Positions 54,377-62,616 of a stretch of 64,000 nucleotides of DNA are shown one piece after another (within the stretch, counting starts at the first letter, position 1; each line of letters opens with the position of its first letter). The DNA is from Paenisporosarcina cavernae (GTDB lineage Bacteria > Bacillota > Bacilli > Bacillales_A > Planococcaceae), in contig NZ_CP032418.1 of assembly GCF_003595195.1 (NCBI RefSeq), positions 756,501 through 820,500 on the forward strand, in the 5' to 3' direction. Under the pieces are notes generated by a model. It did not search any database. It was not told the DNA's origin and worked only from the letters and a program-made list of their open reading frames with translations. Made by a program: the position numbers and the translations under genes.

Positions 54377-55573
54377 CTATTGAACTTCTGCTGTTTCTTT
54401 AAGAGGTGTATGGTCGCTTGTTCGCATGGCAATGAAGTAACATCCAATTAAAATGACTGCTCCAACAATATAAGGAGAAGACATATTGATATCGAACAAT
54501 ACACCAGCTAATGCTGGACCGACCATATTCCCTAAGCTCATATAGGCATTATTCATTCCAGCCGCAAATCCTTGTTCTGCTCCTGCAAATTTCGAAATAA
54601 GCGTATTGACTGCAGGTCTCAAAAGAGATGCTGCGGTAAAAAAGACACTCGATACGATGAGAATTGGCCAAAATCCGTCAACGAATAAGACGGCAATCAT
54701 GGCAAAAGCGGAGACGAGCAAATTGACTAAAATGACGATCTTCTCACCAAACCGGCGGAAGAGACGATCGACTACAAACGTTTGAACAATGACGCCGACA
54801 AATCCACCAATCGTAATTAGCATGGCGATTTGCCCTGGTGAAAAGCCATATTTCTTATCAACATATAACGAAATCGTTGCTTGGAAATTGGCTAGTCCAA
54901 AAGAGAAAACAAATACAACAATGAGTAAAACAAAGTAAGATGTTTTCGTCGAGCGACGAATTTGTTGCCATAAATTTTCTCGTTTCTTGCCTAAATCCTT
55001 CGAAACAGCCATTGGCTTAATGTTCGGTAAAATAAACAAGGAAAGTATTGCAGAAAGGATGGAAACAGCTGTCGCCACGTAGAACGGGAATCGTAAACTA
55101 ACTTCCGCTAAGAACCCGCCTATAGCTGGACCAATCATGAATCCGAGTGACATGGCCGCTCCAAGTAATCCCATTCCTTTTCCTCGTTCTTCATCAGTTG
55201 TAATATCCGCAACAAAAGCCATCATAGGCGGCACCAGAAATGCACTTCCTAAACCACTGACAAATCTCGCGGCATATAACACCCACAATTCTGTCGCAAG
55301 ACCAAATACGAGTTGTGACAATCCGAAAACAACTAATCCGATAATGATTAAATACTTTCTCCCGTACTTATCAGACAAATCTCCCGAGAGAGGAGAGAAC
55401 AAAAATTGTGAAAATGCGAACATGGCAATAAGAAATCCCAAAGCTTGTCCTGCCACGCCAAATGTTTCGAGGTAATCTGGCATGATCGGAATAATTAATC
55501 CGATACCAGACATCGCGATAAACATGTTAAACATTAATACATATAACGCGAGGCGATTTCCGTTTGAAGCCAT
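54377..55573 (-). CDS. MFS multidrug efflux transporter (NorA/Bmr-like)
   Basis: A 398-residue, 12-helix drug:proton antiporter of the DHA1 family. Motif A appears as GDLSDKYGRK after helix 2, and motif C as LLGAAMSLGFMIGPAIGG in helix 5, which marks antiporters. Sequence near the N-terminus (GIGLIIPIMPDYLETFG) is typical of NorA, Bmr and Blt. Substrates would be cationic dyes and quinolones by analogy. It lies just downstream of the pot genes on the same strand, 18 bp after potD, and may be co-transcribed with them, as blt is with a polyamine acetyltransferase gene in B. subtilis. Confidence 0.9.
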   Translation of the reverse strand: MASNGNRLALYVLMFNMFIAMSGIGLIIPIMPDYLETFGVAGQALGFLIAMFAFSQFLFSPLSGDLSDKYGRKYLIIIGLVVFGLSQLVFGLATELWVLYAARFVSGLGSAFLVPPMMAFVADITTDEERGKGMGLLGAAMSLGFMIGPAIGGFLAEVSLRFPFYVATAVSILSAILSLFILPNIKPMAVSKDLGKKRENLWQQIRRSTKTSYFVLLIVVFVFSFGLANFQATISLYVDKKYGFSPGQIAMLITIGGFVGVIVQTFVVDRLFRRFGEKIVILVNLLVSAFAMIAVLFVDGFWPILIVSSVFFTAASLLRPAVNTLISKFAGAEQGFAAGMNNAYMSLGNMVGPALAGVLFDINMSSPYIVGAVILIGCYFIAMRTSDHTPLKETAEVQ

Positions 55574-55591
55574 TATGCATCCTTCTTTCTG

Positions 55592-56665
55592 TTATTGCGC
55601 GTCTATCTTAAATTTTAAAAATGCTTCATTATACTTTCCAAGCATCTCTGGTCCTAAATTTTTGTATACTTCTAGTCGTTCACGCATTTCTTCTGTTGGA
55701 TAAAACCGGGTGTCTTCCGTTACTTCCGGATCCATTATAGGCAATGCGTCTTTGTTAGGTGTGGAATAACCAACATAATCAGCATTCTGTGCTGCAACTT
55801 CTGGGTCTAACATAAAGTTAATGAATTTATGTGCACCTTCAACATTCGCTGCAGTCGAGGGTATTACCATATTGTCGAACCATAAATTAGAACCTTCTTT
55901 TGGCACCACATAATCGATGTCTTCATTCACCCACATAATGTCTGCTGCTTGACCGGACCAAACGAGAGCAATGGAGGCCTCACCACGACGCATAGTTTCG
56001 ACGATTTCATCTCCAAGGATTGCTTTAATGTTAGGAGATAACGTCGTCAGTTTTTCTCTTGCTTCATCAATTTCTGCCGGGTTCGTGGAATTAAGTGAGT
56101 AGCCTAAACTATTTAATCCCATCCCAATTACTTCTCGTGCGCCATCTACAAGGATGATTTCATCTTTTAATGCTGGATCCCATAAATCTTCCCAGCTTTC
56201 AAACGTTTGACCTTCTAGTAATGTTGGATTAAACGCTACACCAACCGTCCCCCAGAAATAAGGGATTGAATACTCATTGCCCGGATCAAAAGGCAAATCC
56301 AAAAAGTACGGATCTATATGTTGTAGGTTCGGAAGTTTGGAAGAATCAATCGGAATCAGTAAATTATTTTCTTTCATTTTTTCAATCGCATATTCGGAAG
56401 GCATCGCCAAGTCATACGATGTGCCGCCTTGTTCAATTTTGGTCATCATTGCTTCATTGGAATCAAATGTCTCATAAATGACACGAATTCCTGTTTCTTC
56501 TTCGAAACGGTCTACTAATTCTGGGTCCATATATTCTCCCCAGTTATAGATCGTTAAAACATCTGCGCTTTTCGAGTTGGAAGAAGCATTTAATTCATTT
56601 CGTACAAAAAATAGAAGGACACATACGATTAAAATACCGACAATTGCTTGAATATATTTGGTCAT
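55592..56665 (-). CDS. potD: Spermidine/putrescine ABC transporter substrate-binding protein
   Basis: PotD family: residues 38-50 hold LTIYNWGEYMDPE, and PYFWGTVGVAFNP, ALVWSGQAADIMW and WFDNMVIPSTA follow. At 357 residues its length is normal. The N-terminus is a hydrophobic helix (about 5-21) without a lipobox; the only cysteine (Cys15) lies inside the helix after Val. The protein is therefore probably anchored by an uncleaved helix rather than lipidated. It overlaps potC by 4 bp and is the last gene of potABCD. Confidence 0.92.
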   Translation of the reverse strand: MTKYIQAIVGILIVCVLLFFVRNELNASSNSKSADVLTIYNWGEYMDPELVDRFEEETGIRVIYETFDSNEAMMTKIEQGGTSYDLAMPSEYAIEKMKENNLLIPIDSSKLPNLQHIDPYFLDLPFDPGNEYSIPYFWGTVGVAFNPTLLEGQTFESWEDLWDPALKDEIILVDGAREVIGMGLNSLGYSLNSTNPAEIDEAREKLTTLSPNIKAILGDEIVETMRRGEASIALVWSGQAADIMWVNEDIDYVVPKEGSNLWFDNMVIPSTAANVEGAHKFINFMLDPEVAAQNADYVGYSTPNKDALPIMDPEVTEDTRFYPTEEMRERLEVYKNLGPEMLGKYNEAFLKFKIDAQ

Positions 56666-57465
56666 TTTGGAACCCCCGCTCTAATCGGGCTCTTCATTTT
56701 ATTACTAAGTGCGTAATATCCAAGTACAAGAACAAATGTCACGATAAACAAAATACCGGATAGTGCGTTAATCGTTAAGGTAATTCCTGCACGAGCCATT
56801 GAATATATTTCGACTGACAATGTACTAAACCCATTTCCTGTGACAAAGAACGTAACAGCGAAATCATCTAGTGAATATGTCAGCGCTAGAAAAAATCCTG
56901 CAAAAACGCCAGGTTGAATATATGGCAAGATTACTTTCGTGAAAATATCTCGCTTTGAGGCACCTAAATCTAGTGCAGCATCAATGTAGGACTGGTTCAT
57001 CTCTTGTAGTTTTGGTAAAACCATTAAGACGACAATCGGTACACTAAACGCTACGTGTGCGATTAAGACAGATGCAAATCCTAATTTAATCCCAATCAAT
57101 GTAAACAAAATCAATAACGATGCACCAATAATTACATCGGGACTAACGATGAGTATATTATTCATTGTCAGTAATGTTTGGCGATATTTCTTTCGTTGAA
57201 TAAAGATAATTCCGACAGCTCCAAGAACACCAATGGCTGATGAAAGTAACGCAGATAAGAGCGCAACCAACACGGTATTAATCACGATGACCATTAATCG
57301 ATTATCTTGAAATACTGCACCGTAGTGCTCTAACGTAAATCCGTCAAAGCTAGACATCGTTCCACCGCTATTAAAGGAATAAAAGATTAAATAGAAGATG
57401 GGAGCGTATAAGAATGCAAAGACAAGAAATAAGTAAACTTTTGCAATGGGACTAGTTCGACTCAA
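56662..57465 (-). CDS. potC: Spermidine/putrescine ABC transporter permease PotC
   Basis: This 267-residue permease has six helices and the inner-membrane EAA-type loop AALDLGASKRDIFTKVILPY. The start appears to be TTG at 57465, giving [13 protein letters not shown], placed eight bases behind AAAGGAGG; an ATG at 57492 lies upstream of that site and another ATG is too close to it. It overlaps potB by 14 bp. PotC forms the translocation channel with PotB. Confidence 0.92.
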   Translation of the reverse strand: MSRTSPIAKVYLFLVFAFLYAPIFYLIFYSFNSGGTMSSFDGFTLEHYGAVFQDNRLMVIVINTVLVALLSALLSSAIGVLGAVGIIFIQRKKYRQTLLTMNNILIVSPDVIIGASLLILFTLIGIKLGFASVLIAHVAFSVPIVVLMVLPKLQEMNQSYIDAALDLGASKRDIFTKVILPYIQPGVFAGFFLALTYSLDDFAVTFFVTGNGFSTLSVEIYSMARAGITLTINALSGILFIVTFVLVLGYYALSNKMKSPIRAGVPK

Positions 57466-58273
57466 TGCCATTACCTCCTTTGTCTTTTCCATTCGTAATA
57501 AACATGACGATAAACATAAAGATGATCAAGAACACGGCGATGGTAGAACCCATTCCCCAATTTTGTGTCACTAAAAATTGTTGTTCAATTGCTGTTCCTA
57601 ACGTAATGACTTTATTTCCCGCAATTAATCGCGTAATCATGAATAACGAAAGGGAGGGGATAAAGACAGCTTGAATTCCAACTTTGACACCATTTGTCGT
57701 AAGAGGAAAGATAACTCGACGAAACGTCTGCCACTTCGTCGATCCTAAGTCACTTGATGCATCGATTAACGTAGGATTTAATTTATCAAGTGCGTTAAAA
57801 ATCGGCAAAATCATAAATGGAATAAAGATATAGACCGAAACGAAGATAAAACTAAAATCGGTGTATAAAATTTGCAGTCGATCGAGACCGAGCTGCTTAA
57901 ATCCATCATTAATCGGTCCGTTTTGACCGAAAATACCAATGAAAGCATACGTTTTCAACAATAAATTAATCCATGATGGCACGATGATTAATAATAACCA
58001 TAATTGCTTGTGTTTCGTTTTCGTTAACCAATAAGCAGTGGGATACGCTATTAATAGCGTAAAAATCGTGATTAAGAAGGCATACCAAAACGAGCTAATC
58101 GTTAACTGAAAGTAGATCGAAGTAAAAAAGTTTTGATAGTTTTCTAGAGAAAAGTTTCCTTGAATATCAAGTAACGAATAATAGACAACGAGAGCGATTG
58201 GTGCAATGACAAATAATAGAATCCATGCTAAATATGGAGTTAAATAAACAAATTTACCCCGATTAGTTGACAT
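57452..58273 (-). CDS. potB: Spermidine/putrescine ABC transporter permease PotB
   Basis: This 273-residue permease has six helices, with [14 protein letters not shown] near the start and the EAA loop [20 protein letters not shown]. The ATG at 58273 (MSTNRGKF) is placed nine bases behind ACGGAG and overlaps the potA stop; another ATG lies two codons upstream. It pairs with PotC in the membrane and is energised by PotA. Confidence 0.92.
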   Translation of the reverse strand: MSTNRGKFVYLTPYLAWILLFVIAPIALVVYYSLLDIQGNFSLENYQNFFTSIYFQLTISSFWYAFLITIFTLLIAYPTAYWLTKTKHKQLWLLLIIVPSWINLLLKTYAFIGIFGQNGPINDGFKQLGLDRLQILYTDFSFIFVSVYIFIPFMILPIFNALDKLNPTLIDASSDLGSTKWQTFRRVIFPLTTNGVKVGIQAVFIPSLSLFMITRLIAGNKVITLGTAIEQQFLVTQNWGMGSTIAVFLIIFMFIVMFITNGKDKGGNGIESN

Positions 58274-59369
58274 TGGCATTCTCTCCGTATGACTCAAGTC
58301 GCTTATCAAAATCCTCTTCTGATTCATTCAATCGCATAACATGGATTGCTTCTGGGTCAAACGTTAACCCAATTCTCTCGCCTACCTGTGCTTTTTTTGT
58401 GGAATGGACGAGCCATTCATTTCCATTATCATCGTACGTCGAAAGTTCGTAATGGACGCCACGGAAAAGTTGGGTGTCCACTTTCACATTCAATTTTCCA
58501 TCCATTTCAGATGTGATTTCGAGATCTTCAGGACGAATAACAATATCCACTTTTTCATTTGGAGAAAGCCCTTGGTCGGTACATTCAAATTGCTTTCCAC
58601 CAAACTCCACCACAAAATCACGTATCATCGTACCTGAAACGAGATTCGATTCTCCAATAAAGTCAGCAACAAACTGATTAATCGGTTCATCATAAATATC
58701 CATTGGCGTTCCACTTTGTTCAATTCTACCGTTGTTCATGACAAAAATTTCGTCTGACATAGCAAGCGCTTCTTCCTGATCATGGGTAACGAAGATAAAT
58801 GTTTTCCCTAGACGTTGTTGTAACTCACGTAACTCGTATTGCATCTCTGTGCGAAGTTTTAAATCAAGTGCGGAAAGTGGTTCATCTAACAAAATAATCT
58901 CAGGGTCATTTACAATTGCTCTCGCAATCGCCACACGTTGACGTTGACCACCGGACATATCACTAATTTCTCGTTTCTCAAAACCACTTAAATTGACAAA
59001 TTTTAATGCTTCTGCAACTTTCTCATCAATAACTTCTTTCTTTGTTTTCTTCACTCGTAAACCAAATGCTATATTCTCATACACATTTAAATGAGGGAAA
59101 AGGGCATAATCCTGAAATACTGTATTTACTTGTCGTTTATTAGGAGGAAGATCATTGATCACTTTATCCTCGAAATAAATGGAACCTTCCGTCGGTTCAA
59201 TAAACCCGGCAATAAGTCGAAGAATCGTTGTTTTTCCACAACCAGACGGACCTAATAGGGTGTAAAATTTTCCTCGTTCTATTTCAAAACTTACATGATC
59301 TAAAACAGTCCCGGTTTCATCGTATTGTTTCGAGACGTTTTCAAAGCGAATAATCGCAGAGTTGGTCAT
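58263..59369 (-). CDS. potA: Spermidine/putrescine ABC transporter ATPase PotA
   Basis: The 368-residue ATPase has Walker [10 protein letters not shown], signature [14 protein letters not shown], Walker [14 protein letters not shown] and a C-terminal regulatory TOBE domain (about 275-350). Substrate type follows from the neighbouring PotB, PotC and PotD. A perfect AAGGAGG precedes the ATG. A TATGGTAAACT on the minus strand (about 59420) is a candidate extended -10 promoter for the operon. Confidence 0.95.
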   Translation of the reverse strand: MTNSAIIRFENVSKQYDETGTVLDHVSFEIERGKFYTLLGPSGCGKTTILRLIAGFIEPTEGSIYFEDKVINDLPPNKRQVNTVFQDYALFPHLNVYENIAFGLRVKKTKKEVIDEKVAEALKFVNLSGFEKREISDMSGGQRQRVAIARAIVNDPEIILLDEPLSALDLKLRTEMQYELRELQQRLGKTFIFVTHDQEEALAMSDEIFVMNNGRIEQSGTPMDIYDEPINQFVADFIGESNLVSGTMIRDFVVEFGGKQFECTDQGLSPNEKVDIVIRPEDLEITSEMDGKLNVKVDTQLFRGVHYELSTYDDNGNEWLVHSTKKAQVGERIGLTFDPEAIHVMRLNESEEDFDKRLESYGENANVN

Positions 59370-59705
59370 GTTGAACCTCCTTCATTCATTCCAAATTGAT
59401 GGTGATTTCAATAGTTTACCATAATCATTCCGCTATCAGTATTTTGAATTTTTTTGTCGAAAAATGAAAAGCAATCTCCATTGTTGTGATGGATAATTCT
59501 TCAGACAGTTCCTTTTAAAAATAAGCGTCTTTTACAAGTAAGAGTCTCACTGTCCACTTAGAGAAAGTTTCTACTTGGCATGAAAAAAGGTGAAAGTGTA
59601 GGGGAGGATTTCTCCAACTTCTACAACATCCACCAGGTCGTCTTAATTAAGTGTATAAGATTTTTTCGCAATCAATAGGAAATAAAACAGTCTTTTCGCA
59701 TTTAT
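59370..59705. other. Intergenic region between potA and the CorA-like gene
   Basis: About 335 bp without a gene. It contains TGTAGGGGAG near 59597, matched by CTCC and CTACA slightly downstream (imperfect inverted repeat to about 59625), and the probable pot promoter at its left end. No clear T-tailed terminator was found for the CorA-like gene. Confidence 0.4.
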
Positions 59706-61154
59706 TCAAACTTTTCGATCACGACGCCATTTTCGTATTTTTTTCCAAATACCTTTTCCGAAGTATAGGCTTAATAGTGTAATGGATAAGAAAATTCCTG
59801 TAAGTGCAGTAATGAGTGAAATCCACTCGAATAAGGAATAGGAAGGAACTTTCGACCAGTCTGTATTTCCTTCCCAATCTTTGATGACTAAGTTCATGCC
59901 GTAAATTCCCGAAATAACCGTGAAAACAGTTAACATAAATAACAATAAATTGTGTCGTTTATCTGCTTTGTTTTCTTGTGCTTTATATAGTTCTTGAAGA
60001 GTCGTTTTCACTTCTTCGTAAAGTTCATCTAGTTTGAAAATTTCACGATAAATAGAAGATAGTTCTTTTCCCTCTGTTCTCGCAGATACTTCTCTAAAAT
60101 AGTATCTTGAAGAAAAGATGGAAATTAATTGAATAAGTTCTTCTACATAATCCTCATCTTTGTCCCATTTTACTTCACTATAGTCAAATGACACGCGGTA
60201 CAGCATGATTTTATAATAATAATGTAAAAGAAGATTGTAATAATGCGTACTCATAAACTGTCGCAGTGGCCGAGGTAATTCTGCCTTGTCTCGATTGGTA
60301 ATGGTAATTTGCGTATGCTCAGATGTGACTGTATACGAATCTGGTGCCCAACGGTCATGTACATGACGCTCAATGTAACGATCTAAATAAGCAGGGTTTG
60401 TAGTCGACATGAACGGTTCTCCGTCGGGATTTAAGCCGTCTAGCTGCCCAATCCGAAATAACTGATCTTTCGTAAACTCATTTTTCTCCTCCGTAAACAA
60501 ATAGGCACTAGACATCATCCGTTCGTCCTCAAAAAAGGGAAGACTGCCAAAGTATCCCGCACGTGATTCATCATGAACTAAAAACGGTTGAATAAACGTC
60601 GTTAAGTGATCGAAAATAAATTGATGCATAGAGGAGAACTGTTGGCCATCTCTTTTAATAGTTGCGCCTTTTTCTTCTTCCAATTTTGAATCGAGCACAC
60701 GAAAATGATTCATGAAATTTAATGTTGAACTTAACTCGTGTGATTCTTCCATTTTCAAACGAATCGTAATAAAACCAATATCAAACGGGCATACTATAAT
60801 ATCCATACTAAAGATGGAAAAAGCGAATGATTCTTCGTCTTTTTGTAAAGAGGCTGTTTCGAAAAAAGGTTTTGAAAAACGCAAAAAACCTTCCGCATTG
60901 TCTTCTTTCGGAAATAACTTACTTTCTAAAAATGGCAGGAAATACTGATCTAATTCTTCATGACTAATTGTAATTTCTCCATTGTAAAAGTTGGACTCCA
61001 GCTCCTTTTGGTCTAATGTGAAAAAAGTAAAACCATGATGCTTTATCTCATCTATTAGCTCCTGTTTTTTTAATTTCTTATAGGAAAATGGGAATAAAAA
61101 TGTCATATATCCATCTTTAATATGTAGTGGAGTAAGTGTCGTTTCTTTCGACAT
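59706..61154 (-). CDS. CorA-like membrane protein with GMN motif
   Basis: The 482-residue protein has a large soluble N-terminal region (about 1-400), then two membrane helices near the C-terminus (about 410-430 and 448-470) and a basic tail. YGMNLVIKDW at the end of the first helix matches the YGMN selectivity motif of CorA/MIT Mg2+ channels, and the preceding long helix (LDELYEEVKTTLQELYKAQ) fits the CorA stalk. The N-terminal part is unlike standard CorA and about 150 residues longer. The start at 61154 follows AAAGGAGGG; an upstream in-frame ATG has no site. Divalent cation transport is the best guess. Confidence 0.7.
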   Translation of the reverse strand: MSKETTLTPLHIKDGYMTFLFPFSYKKLKKQELIDEIKHHGFTFFTLDQKELESNFYNGEITISHEELDQYFLPFLESKLFPKEDNAEGFLRFSKPFFETASLQKDEESFAFSIFSMDIIVCPFDIGFITIRLKMEESHELSSTLNFMNHFRVLDSKLEEEKGATIKRDGQQFSSMHQFIFDHLTTFIQPFLVHDESRAGYFGSLPFFEDERMMSSAYLFTEEKNEFTKDQLFRIGQLDGLNPDGEPFMSTTNPAYLDRYIERHVHDRWAPDSYTVTSEHTQITITNRDKAELPRPLRQFMSTHYYNLLLHYYYKIMLYRVSFDYSEVKWDKDEDYVEELIQLISIFSSRYYFREVSARTEGKELSSIYREIFKLDELYEEVKTTLQELYKAQENKADKRHNLLLFMLTVFTVISGIYGMNLVIKDWEGNTDWSKVPSYSLFEWISLITALTGIFLSITLLSLYFGKGIWKKIRKWRRDRKV

Positions 61155-61327
61155 GCGAACCCTCCTTTCATTTTGATAAATGTTCTTATCTAACATGTAC
61201 CACTTTGGTGGATAGTCAAACAAGTTTCAGCAGGATATTTGATAACAAATCATGAGTTTGGTATTCTTACATTTGTGTTGTTTTTGCATATAAGGTGAAA
61301 ACGAATCGAAATTTGGAGGTAATTTTA

Positions 61328-61867
61328 ATGGAAAGAATGGTAGGAAAACAAGCGCCACGTTTTACAATGGACGCAGTAATGGCTGACAAATCATTTGGTA
61401 AAGTAAGTTTAGAAGAAAACATGAAACAAGATAAGTGGACCGTATTATTTTTCTATCCGATGGACTTTACATTTGTTTGTCCGACTGAAATTACAGCAAT
61501 GAGCGATCGTTACGATGAATTCGAAGATTTAGATGCAGAAATCATTGGCGTATCGACAGATACAATTCATACACATTTAGCTTGGATTAATACTGCTCGT
61601 CAAGACAATGGCCTTGGAGAGTTAAAGTATCCATTAGCTGCAGATACTAATCATGCCATTTCGCGTGAGTACGGTGTGTTAATTGAAGAAGAAGGTATTG
61701 CTCTTCGTGGTTTATATATTATTAACCCAGAAGGGGAACTACAATACCAAACAGTATTCCATAACAACATTGGCCGCGATGTAGATGAAACGTTACGTGT
61801 ATTACAAGCACTTCAAACAGGTGGACTATGCCCTGCGAATTGGCGTCCAGGTCAAAAAACACTATAA
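61328..61867 (+). CDS. ykuU: 2-Cys peroxiredoxin (YkuU-like)
   Basis: This AhpC/Prx1-type peroxiredoxin of 179 residues reduces hydroperoxides. The peroxidatic Cys51 is in TFVCPTE and the resolving Cys168 in GGLCPANW. The sequence is close to B. subtilis YkuU and, as there, is followed by a thioredoxin-fold gene. The ATG at 61328 follows TTTGGAGGT; an upstream ATG at 61295 lacks support. No clear PerR box was seen. A hairpin lies between it and ykuV, so ykuV expression may be partly uncoupled. Confidence 0.92.
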   Translation: MERMVGKQAPRFTMDAVMADKSFGKVSLEENMKQDKWTVLFFYPMDFTFVCPTEITAMSDRYDEFEDLDAEIIGVSTDTIHTHLAWINTARQDNGLGELKYPLAADTNHAISREYGVLIEEEGIALRGLYIINPEGELQYQTVFHNNIGRDVDETLRVLQALQTGGLCPANWRPGQKTL

Positions 61868-61885
61868 TAGAATGTAGCGAGAAAT

Positions 61886-61921
61886 TCCCCAAGTGGCGAT
61901 CGTTACTTGGGGATTTTTTTA
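61886..61921 (+). terminator. Terminator between ykuU and ykuV
   Basis: TCCCCAAGT pairs perfectly with ACTTGGGGA around a 10-base loop, followed by seven T. It may be a partial terminator, since ykuV follows within 20 bp. Confidence 0.85.
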
Positions 61922-61939
61922 CGAAAAGGAGGAACACCT

Positions 61940-62389
61940 ATGCGACTTCGAACACCTATGCCTGAGTTAACAGGTGCTACAACTTGGTTAAATGGAAAAG
62001 TGACAAAAGCAGATTTAGTCGGATCGAAACCGACACTTATTCACTTTTGGTCCATTAGTTGCGGGTTATGTAAAGAAGCAATGCCAGAAGTGAATGCTTT
62101 TCGAGATCAATACAAACAAGATTTAAATGTTATCGCAGTTCATATGCCACGTTCTGAAAAAGACATGGACATCGATGAAATTGAACGTGTAGCAGCAGCT
62201 CACGATATCACCCAACCCATTTTTGTTGATAATGAAATGTCCTTAACAGACGCATTCGACAATCAATATGTCCCAGCTTATTATGTATTTGATAAAGATG
62301 GGCAGCTGCGACACTTCCAAGCAGGTGGAAGTGGTATGAAAATGCTCGAAAAACGTGTGAATCGTGTACTAGACGAAATGAAAAAATAA
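61940..62389 (+). CDS. ykuV: Thioredoxin-fold thiol-disulfide protein (YkuV-like)
   Basis: The 149-residue cytoplasmic TlpA/thioredoxin-like protein has the active-site CGLC (Cys41, Cys44) in IHFWSISCGLCKEAMP. It matches B. subtilis YkuV nearly throughout, including THDITQP-like and HFQAGGSGMKMLEKRVNRVL blocks. YkuV is a general disulfide reductase, plausibly reducing the peroxiredoxin upstream. No signal peptide is present. AAAAGGAGG precedes the ATG. Confidence 0.92.
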   Translation: MRLRTPMPELTGATTWLNGKVTKADLVGSKPTLIHFWSISCGLCKEAMPEVNAFRDQYKQDLNVIAVHMPRSEKDMDIDEIERVAAAHDITQPIFVDNEMSLTDAFDNQYVPAYYVFDKDGQLRHFQAGGSGMKMLEKRVNRVLDEMKK

Positions 62390-62398
62390 TTTCTAAAG

Positions 62399-62430
62399 CT
62401 CTTTCCAGTGAATTGGAGAGAGTTTTTTTG
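62399..62430 (+). terminator. Terminator of ykuV
   Basis: CTCTTTCCA pairs with TGGAGAGAG (one G-T pair) around GTGAA, followed by seven T. Confidence 0.85.
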
Positions 62431-62542
62431 TTCAAGAGAAGCCGAGTAACCTTTTGAGGAGCTCGTGGAGACTTGTGAACGTCGTTACAGGACTTATTTT
62501 ATATGATTTTAATGTCGAAAATTTCGGATGTCGAACAATTTG

Positions 62543-62554
62543 AGACTATAGTCT
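62543..62554 (+). promoter_or_regulatory. 12-bp palindrome upstream of the ABC exporter
   Basis: AGACTATAGTCT is a perfect palindrome containing TATAGT, which could be the -10, about 65 bp before the exporter start. A repressor site over the promoter (for example MarR-type) is possible. Confidence 0.35.
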
Positions 62555-62616
62555 GACGTAATTACTAAAGTCCTAGTTTATAGTAAGTGTTATGTTTGTT
62601 TGAAGGGGGTATTATC

